A DNA stretch of 64,000 nucleotides. Origin: Ostrinia nubilalis. Lineage: Eukaryota > Arthropoda > Insecta > Lepidoptera > Crambidae. The notes beneath the pieces were generated by a model. That model saw only the letters and a list, made by a program, of their open reading frames with translations. It had not been told where the DNA came from and did not search any database. This document shows positions 58,270-64,000 of the stretch, piece by piece; within the stretch, counting starts at the first letter, position 1, and each line of letters begins with the position of its first letter. Made by a program: the position numbers and the translations under genes. The stretch covers positions 11,532,001 to 11,596,000 of the forward strand of contig NC_087092.1 of the NCBI RefSeq assembly GCF_963855985.1. Reading direction: 5' to 3'.

Positions 58270-58730
58270 TCCTCCGGGATGCCAGGTCCGGCGTTCCCGA
58301 GCGTCGGGTAGATGTGAAACATGGCGAGCGGATGCTGCGCAGCCTCCGCCCGCGTACTACGCCCAGGACAAAGCGTCGCGCCCTACGCGCCCGCCCTCCG
58401 TTTCTCCGTATTCGCACATGATATCATTAATGAAACAAGCACTAATTTTGGTTTTAGATTGAGAATGCACTGTAAAAGGACGTACAATGGTGTGGTGGAG
58501 TGTCGTCCGACGTGTGGTGTCGGCGGCGCGTCGCGAGAAACTGCCGCCAGCTTCCGAATCCGAGTGGGGCGCGGGGCTGCGCGAGCCGGCTTCCATTAAG
58601 ACCGGGCCCGAGCTCGGTCGCCGCCCCGGACGGGAAAGCTCCAGCCCTTTGATTTATCCCCAGAACGGTCGCGGTGGGAAAACACTCGAACCTTTACGTT
58701 ACGCCGATACTGTTTTCGTGAATTAAACCG
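58270..58730. promoter_or_regulatory. CpG-rich island, possible promoter or first exon
   Basis: This is the most CG-dense part of the window. Because of composition it is open on both strands (plus 58321-58599 and 58487-58726, minus 58357-58596). The plus frame from 58487 has an ATG and runs 79 codons to a stop, but shows no recognised domain. It lies 0.7 kb before the Dpy-30-motif gene, for which it could hold a promoter and non-coding first exon; this is inference. Confidence 0.4.
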
Positions 58731-59428
58731 ATGTTATAGGGTCGTTAGTCTTGCCGGGTTGGGTTTAGGTATTATGTTTTACGACCTAGATAAGGCGTCG
58801 CGACGTAGCGTAACGTAGTATTGTAGATATACTATAGTATTTATAGAGACGTTTATACCACAATTATACATACTTACTTACTAGTAAGGTCATGTAAAAG
58901 GATATGTACCAGAATCGAATGGGGAACATTATCGCTAATTAAATATAATACCTATGGAAATCGTATTCTATTGCTATTAATAGCGATTGCCTGTATTAAC
59001 TTAAATTGAGTAAAAAAAGAAAAAACCTCCAAATAAAGTAAATCGCCTTTTCGCACCACGTAAATTTTTTAGTCTGCCAGGCAGAGAATGCCCATTGGCA
59101 TTAAATCACAAATTACTCGTTAGTTACAAACTAAGACCTACGGGTGCAAAGTAGACCGGTGCTAATTTATAAATCTAGGCACTTATCGAAAGTCGTCAGT
59201 GAACTTTTACTAAGTATAGGTAGGTACCTATGACTAGACCCTAGGCCTCCCTAGGCAGATCTTTGAAGTAAACCTGCGTGAATGTTAACTATATTCTGTG
59301 CCCGTAAATAGCCCAAATTAAAAATGCCTTTATGACATGACATTTATAACTTCATCGGACAATTTTGACAAGTCTAATTTTATTTCGTACATTTTTTTAC
59401 AGTTTTTGTTACATTTATTTTAAATGCG
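58731..59428 (+). other. Upstream region of the Dpy-30-motif gene
   Basis: A pyrimidine-rich 3' splice-site-like sequence, CATTTTTTTACAG, ends at 59402, 26 bases before the start codon. It suggests an intron in the 5' leader. An out-of-frame ATG at 59424 overlaps the true start and opens an 18-codon frame. No other feature. Confidence 0.45.
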
Positions 59429-61276
59429 ATGGATAAATACGAAGCAATCGCTTTCCTCTTCAATATTGCTAAAGAAATAAAAAGGTCGTTCGAAAGTCCC
59501 GTGATTCTGGTGACGTCGAAGGATTATGCTGATGGAATATACAGATCGTTGCTCGAAATCCGCACAGCCTTGCTACAGGACGCCGATTCCCGCCAAGTCG
59601 CCGAAATCATCAACAATTTCCACCTACAGTGGCTGCAAGCTGTGAAAGATATAGAGGACTTCAGAAAAAGAATAAAAGACACGCCCCGAGAAGTCATTCT
59701 CAATGCCTTAGAATACACGATAAGATCTATGAACAATAGATTTTCATATTTTAACAACTTCATTCAACAATTAAGAGCCACCATGCCGACGCAAGACCGA
59801 CTGATCATGCAGGCTGATCTAGAAATAATGAACGACATGAAGGAAACCGTTATCTCCGTTCTGCATGATAAGAAGCATTGCTTCAAGATCCAAGTAGATA
59901 ACTACGAATATGCCGTCAAATTAAACTACGAAGTGGACGAGCTTTTAAATTGGTTGGACAGAATAAACGACAGCCTAGCCATTCAGTTTTGCAAAGTTAT
60001 TCATTTACACGTGCCACAACTACCGAGTGACCTCACGAAGACTCTGAAGCAAATCATAGACGAAGTGGCCGGTAGCTCGTTGCCTGAAGCCCCAGAAATA
60101 ATAGAACGAATGGAAAGTAAAGGCAAATTGTTAAGCTCAATGGTTCGATTCAACGCCAGCCACGAGTTAGAAGTAAGCAAAGTAGTTGAGAAAATCAAAA
60201 CGCTAGAAGACCGCATAAGCCGATTACAGGAAAAGAAATCGTCAGCAGTACTAGCGCTCCAACATAAGGTGATTTATTTGGAAGAACGACTACAGTCGTT
60301 AGAAAATTTAAAAATGTCACTCAACGCGCTTAAAATGGAACAAAGTAGAGTACTTGAGGAAGACGAAGTCTTGGATAGCACGGAACTCCACATTTTTAAC
60401 CACAACCTTCCAGAAGAGGACCGTTGTAGGCTTGTGGAAAGATTGGTAAAACTTTGGGACAATGCTTTAAATAATGACGACCCAACTGGGAAGTCGATTA
60501 TATCGATATTGAGTGCTGTAGACATGAAAGAAGTGTTTACTGATGATGTTGGCGAATTCACAGTCGATAAATACGGTAGGAAATTATACTCTCGCAGCGA
60601 CGGGAACCTTTACCAGCTCAACGAGAGGAACGAGCTCGTAGAGGTAAATGATGACGAGAAACATGTGTATTTCTATGACGACTGTGGAAGATATTACGTT
60701 GATAGAAGAGGGCATCGCATTTACAAGGCACACGACGATGCGAGTGAATACGAATTAGGTCATATGGGACAGTTACTGAAACTAAGAGAAATAAGAGATG
60801 GTATTGAATACAGGTATGATCACCGCGGACGATACTTTATCGATGAGAATGGTCGTCGAATTTATACAGACCCGGACACAGGTGAAAAGTACGAACTGGA
60901 CGGTTTTGGGAATCTGGTGCGAGTGCATAGTAGAGAATGCCTTTACGTGCGTTGTCCTCCAGAGCCAATGTACGTGAAAGAGTGTAAATATTTGCAAGAG
61001 ACGGTCGGAGACGCGCTGAAAACATGTTTGTCGAATGTAATTTTGCATCAGCCGGCAGACCCTATAGAGTTTTTGGCGAGTAACCTGGAGAAGTATAGGA
61101 AGAATGTTCAAGACCGACAGAAGAGACGTGAAGAAGAGATAGAAATGAAAGCAGAAAGACAGTTCTATGAAACTGCAAGCGTCCCTCTTCAGTCGTACGT
61201 AAGCGAAGCAGAGGGAATCTCTGGGTCTTTTTCAGATTCCAATCTAGCTACTTATGAAACTATGATACCTGAATAA
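59429..61276 (+). CDS. Coiled-coil protein with YxxDxxG repeats and Dpy-30 motif
   Basis: This 615-residue frame starts at ATG 59429 and has no coding intron. Residues 1-240 are mostly charged and predicted helical. Residues about 246-315 form a heptad-like coiled coil. Residues 375-499 hold three copies of a 46-residue unit: a [FY]-x-[VI]-D-x-x-G-x-[RK]-[IL]-Y motif (starting 377, 422, 469) then a Y-[EQ]-L-x-x-x-G-x-L-v motif. Residues 522-556 match a Dpy-30 motif: an amphipathic helix, then P-A-D-P-I-E-F-L-A at 542-550. The C-terminus is rich in Arg/Glu. Dpy-30 motifs dimerise and dock partner helices, and occur in COMPASS subunits and in radial-spoke and other axoneme proteins. With no zinc or chromatin domain, and with coiled coil and repeats, an axonemal or sperm-flagellum role is the best guess. 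I do not know a named orthologue. A poly(A) signal follows 52 bp after the stop, and Nop2 converges from the other side. Confidence 0.9.
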   Translation: MDKYEAIAFLFNIAKEIKRSFESPVILVTSKDYADGIYRSLLEIRTALLQDADSRQVAEIINNFHLQWLQAVKDIEDFRKRIKDTPREVILNALEYTIRSMNNRFSYFNNFIQQLRATMPTQDRLIMQADLEIMNDMKETVISVLHDKKHCFKIQVDNYEYAVKLNYEVDELLNWLDRINDSLAIQFCKVIHLHVPQLPSDLTKTLKQIIDEVAGSSLPEAPEIIERMESKGKLLSSMVRFNASHELEVSKVVEKIKTLEDRISRLQEKKSSAVLALQHKVIYLEERLQSLENLKMSLNALKMEQSRVLEEDEVLDSTELHIFNHNLPEEDRCRLVERLVKLWDNALNNDDPTGKSIISILSAVDMKEVFTDDVGEFTVDKYGRKLYSRSDGNLYQLNERNELVEVNDDEKHVYFYDDCGRYYVDRRGHRIYKAHDDASEYELGHMGQLLKLREIRDGIEYRYDHRGRYFIDENGRRIYTDPDTGEKYELDGFGNLVRVHSRECLYVRCPPEPMYVKECKYLQETVGDALKTCLSNVILHQPADPIEFLASNLEKYRKNVQDRQKRREEEIEMKAERQFYETASVPLQSYVSEAEGISGSFSDSNLATYETMIPE

Positions 61277-61327
61277 TGAAATTGATATTAATATTTAGTT
61301 TTTTCTACTTTTAAATATTTGAGATGA

Positions 61328-61333
61328 AATAAA
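61328..61333 (+). terminator. Poly(A) signal AATAAA of the Dpy-30-motif gene
   Basis: AATAAA lies 52 bases after the stop codon, followed by TTCAATATTTC and a TGT-rich stretch. A second AATAAA is present at 61465-61470. Confidence 0.75.
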
Positions 61334-61541
61334 TATTCAATATTTCTTTCATGTCATGTGGCTTTTAACGGTAAAACTTTCGACAATAGACATGGCAAAG
61401 CAATATACGCGAAAACAGTGACATAATACTAAAGAAACACATTATCATTATTTCTTCTATGAACAATAAAGAAAAATGTTAGCCTGATAAATATTAGCAC
61501 AGGTAAAGTGACGAAACAAGATGAATTATGATTAAAATATA

Positions 61542-61547
61542 TTTATT
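61542..61547 (-). terminator. Poly(A) signal AATAAA of Nop2
   Basis: On the minus strand AATAAA (TTTATT on plus) lies about 50 bases after the Nop2 stop codon. The two convergent genes therefore end about 0.2 kb apart. Confidence 0.7.
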
Positions 61548-61596
61548 AGTAAAACTAACAATATTAATTACATATAAATTATTCCAACTAAGTATT

Positions 61597-64000
61597 TCAT
61601 CTTTTCTTTTGTACATTCCCTTGTTTCGCTGGTTTATTTGTATTCAATTTACCAATTTGTTTCTTTCCTTTCTTTAATTTATTCTTCAGTTTCTTTGCCA
61701 CTTCAACTTGTACTTTTTCTGGAACTTCAGTTTTGTTGTTTATTTTTTTTATTTCTGGTTTGTTTGAGTCTTGCTGTTTTTTATTTTTGTTTTTATTTTT
61801 CCTATTCTTCTTCTTTTTGCTAGGACTTTGACTAGTATTAAGTTTTTCCTCAGTTTTTTCAGAAACAACAGTTTTTTGAACTACTTTTTGTTCAGTTTTC
61901 TCTGGCCCATTTGCCTTTTTGTCTGTATTTTTATTGCCTTTACCTTTCTTGCCAGGATTTATTGGTTTATTTTGATTTTCATTGTGTTTAACGTGTTGGG
62001 GTTTACCTGTATTATTATCACTTTTCGTTTCATTGGTCTCGCCTTGGTCATTTGAAGCTTTGCCTACATTTTTGTTCTTGTTTTTCTTATTTTTATTTGT
62101 TTTCATGTTGTTACTTGGTGTTGCCACTGGATTTGTCCCACTAAAACAGAACAATAAAAATTTAGCATTACAATTTAATACATTTTGTTCTTTAAATGAT
62201 ATAAACAGTAAAGTAGCAATCTATAGAATGAAAACACATTGCCATTTTAGATTTGAATAACAGTTAGACATAATTAAAGATATTTCACTTTTTGCTAAGA
62301 TCTGATTTATCACTTAGGGCAGGAGCTTTGTAAAAACAAGTACAATAATAATTACCACTAAAAAAAATAACAGGAAATTAATAGCCAGCTTATAAGTGCT
62401 AGATCATTTTATGTTATTACTAGCTTTCCGCCCGCGGCTTCGCCCGCGTGGAATTTTGTCTGTCACAGAAAAACAATATCGCGTGCGTATTTGCTCACCG
62501 TTTAGACCTACCCTGGACTACGACAAACATTTTAAAACCAAAATCAGCTCAATCGGCCCAGCCGTTCTCGAGTTTTAATCAGACTAACGAACATCAATTC
62601 ATTTTTATTTATACAGGATGTTAGGTAAATGGGTATATGAGCCGACACTAGCCCATGTTAACATGGTCATATAAATGGTATGGTGGAGTCAGAAATTTGA
62701 TATCATCATTTTATTTTTTTAAATTTTCATACAAAATAAATTTTATAAATTCCGATTTGTATGAAAATGTAAATAGTTAAAATGAAGATATAAATTTTCT
62801 GACTTCACCATACCATTTATATGACCATGTTAACATAGGCTAGTGTCGGCTCATATACCCATTTACCTAACACCCTGTATAGATAGATAACTAAATACAG
62901 CCTAAACACAAAACATACAATAATTTAATACTCTATTAAGTACATAATTTTAAATTTAAGAGTAATGGCCTCAGACATTGTGGTATGGAATGCGTATGAT
63001 ATGAGATATAGCCACATATTTACATCTTAATTAATTTATTTTATGTAACACACCTTTTTTCTCCAACATTTTTGTTTTTCTTCTTGGGTGGTTCATTTCC
63101 TTTTGATACAGCAGCTCGTTTTACAGGCCCTTTATTTTTGTGGTTTGGTTGAGTTTGCTCTTCTGATTGGCTGTCGTCTGTCACTTGTGTGTCATTTTCT
63201 TCAGTACGTTCACCTTCTTTATTTTCCACTTCTTCGTCTTCCTCATCTTTCACTGGTTCAGGCTGTAAAATAATAAGAACACATTAAGAGGAAATTTTAA
63301 TATTTAAATGTATGCTAAATGTAATAAAGAAAATACACTTACAATAACATTTGAGAACTTCTTGAGTTTTGCAACAAAAAAGCCATCCATATTATGAGTG
63401 TGTGGATAGAATCGTCTAGTCAGTTTTAGCGATGGATGGAATCTGTGATGTCTGTATTTAACAAATCCTTCCGTGCCAAAGTCAAGTCCAGTTGGAACCA
63501 ATTTTACGTTTCTCCTCTTCAGTGCGTAATTAACCACCCATTCATTTTCTTCTGGCAATATTGAACAAGTAGAATAGACAATATAGCCCCCTGAGCTGGA
63601 TTTAGCATTACAGCAGTCTATGGCAGCCAAAAGAAGCTGTCTTTGTAGGTTGAAACACCTTTGAATGTCTTTTTGATCTTTTGTCGTCTTAACACTCGGA
63701 TCTTTCGCAATAACTCCAGTGCCAGTGCAAGGAGCATCCAACAAGACCCTGTCAAATCCTTTTATAACATTAGGGAATTCCCTCCCATCGTAATTGCAAA
63801 TAATAGCATTAACAACACCGAGTCTGTGGAAATTACCAACCACAGCTTTTGTTCTTTCTTTATTAGCATCATTAGCAAACAATGCTCCAGTATTTTTCAT
63901 GATAGCAGCAATATGAGAAGCCTTTCCTCCTGGGGCAGCACACATATCCAAAATCCTTTCATTCTCCTGAGGAGCCAATGCCATGACTGGCAGAAAACTA
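61597..64000 (-). CDS. Nop2: Nop2/NSUN1 rRNA cytosine-5 methyltransferase, 3' part
   Basis: Three minus-strand exons are seen: 64000-63343 (open at the window edge), 63262-63054 and 62140-61597. Introns are GT..AG; the first is 80 bp in phase 0 and the second 913 bp in phase 2, and the frame stays open across both. The first exon encodes the SAM-dependent core: D-M-C-A-A-P-G-G-K (SAM loop), D-A-P-C-T-G-T-G with its cysteine at 63729-63727, and S-T-C-S with the nucleophile cysteine at 63567-63565. It ends with the conserved [14 protein letters not shown] run that marks the NOP2/p120 branch rather than NSUN2 or NSUN5. The last two exons encode an acidic then very Lys/Asn-rich tail, normal for this nucleolar protein and poorly conserved. 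In yeast and animals this enzyme makes m5C in 25S/28S rRNA and is needed for large-subunit assembly. The N-terminal half lies beyond the window. Confidence 0.93.
62420..62610 (+). mobile_element. Degraded lepidopteran repeat in the Nop2 second intron
   Basis: Starts TAGCTTTCCGCCCGCGGCTT and contains AAAATCAGCTCAATCGGCCC and GTTCTCGAGTTTTAATCAGA. I recognise this from memory as a common RTE-like interspersed repeat of moths and butterflies. It carries no coding sequence. Confidence 0.6.
62614..62877. mobile_element. Palindromic TA-flanked element in the Nop2 intron, 264 bp
   Basis: Ends CAGGATGTTAGGTAAATGGG and CAGGGTGTTAGGTAAATGGG (right end reverse-complemented) head inverted arms of over 90 bp. 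TATA flanks both sides (62610-62613, 62878-62881), consistent with a TA target. Tip similarity links it to the 42203-42681 element. Confidence 0.88.

Noticed and set aside
61638..62260. Plus-strand hydrophobic frames opposite the Nop2 tail
   Set aside because: They are antisense readings of the Lys/Asn-rich coding tail, which gives Phe/Leu-rich frames on the other strand.

Overview
The window reads as nuclear DNA of a lepidopteran (moth or butterfly). The evidence is an AT-rich background with many short TAGGTA/ACCTAC stretches, very dense small inverted-repeat transposons, typical lepidopteran non-LTR tails, a BEL/Pao retrotransposon, and split genes with GT..AG introns. This is inference from sequence style; no species can be named. 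There is no bacterial operon, CRISPR array or phage.

Layout. Bases 1-5.36 kb are gene-poor. A complete BEL/Pao LTR retrotransposon lies at 5367-11914. It has two identical 452-bp LTRs, a 5-bp target duplication, a tRNA-Tyr-like primer site and one uninterrupted 1789-codon Gag-Pol frame. From 12 to 58 kb I find almost only intergenic or intronic DNA packed with transposon relics: a 1.5-kb TA-flanked element, a 3.2-kb giant inverted repeat with 1.1-kb arms and a dead LINE in its loop, a 1.4-kb inverted repeat with decayed coding sequence, a Mutator-like element with a 9-bp target duplication and periodic GCCAAAT motifs, a 0.5-kb inverted repeat, and more than a dozen MITEs, several nested. One probable first coding exon of an unrecognised minus-strand gene sits at 43000-43154 next to a CpG-rich upstream region. 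Its remaining exons should lie at lower coordinates or beyond the left edge, so much of the left half may be one very long intron.

The right end carries the clear host genes. A single-exon 615-residue protein (59429-61276, plus) has a coiled coil, three tyrosine/aspartate/glycine repeats and a C-terminal Dpy-30 motif, which suggests a ciliary or sperm-axoneme protein. Converging on it is the 3' end of Nop2/NSUN1, a nucleolar rRNA cytosine-5 methyltransferase (minus strand, three exons, running off the window at base 64000). Candidate poly(A) signals of the two genes are about 0.2 kb apart.

The most notable structures are the intact and probably young BEL/Pao copy, the giant inverted repeats that could form long hairpin RNA, the Mutator-like element built of periodic motifs, and a 97-bp MITE whose 4-bp GTAC target can be read directly because it landed in one arm of a palindromic element, leaving the other arm as an internal empty site.
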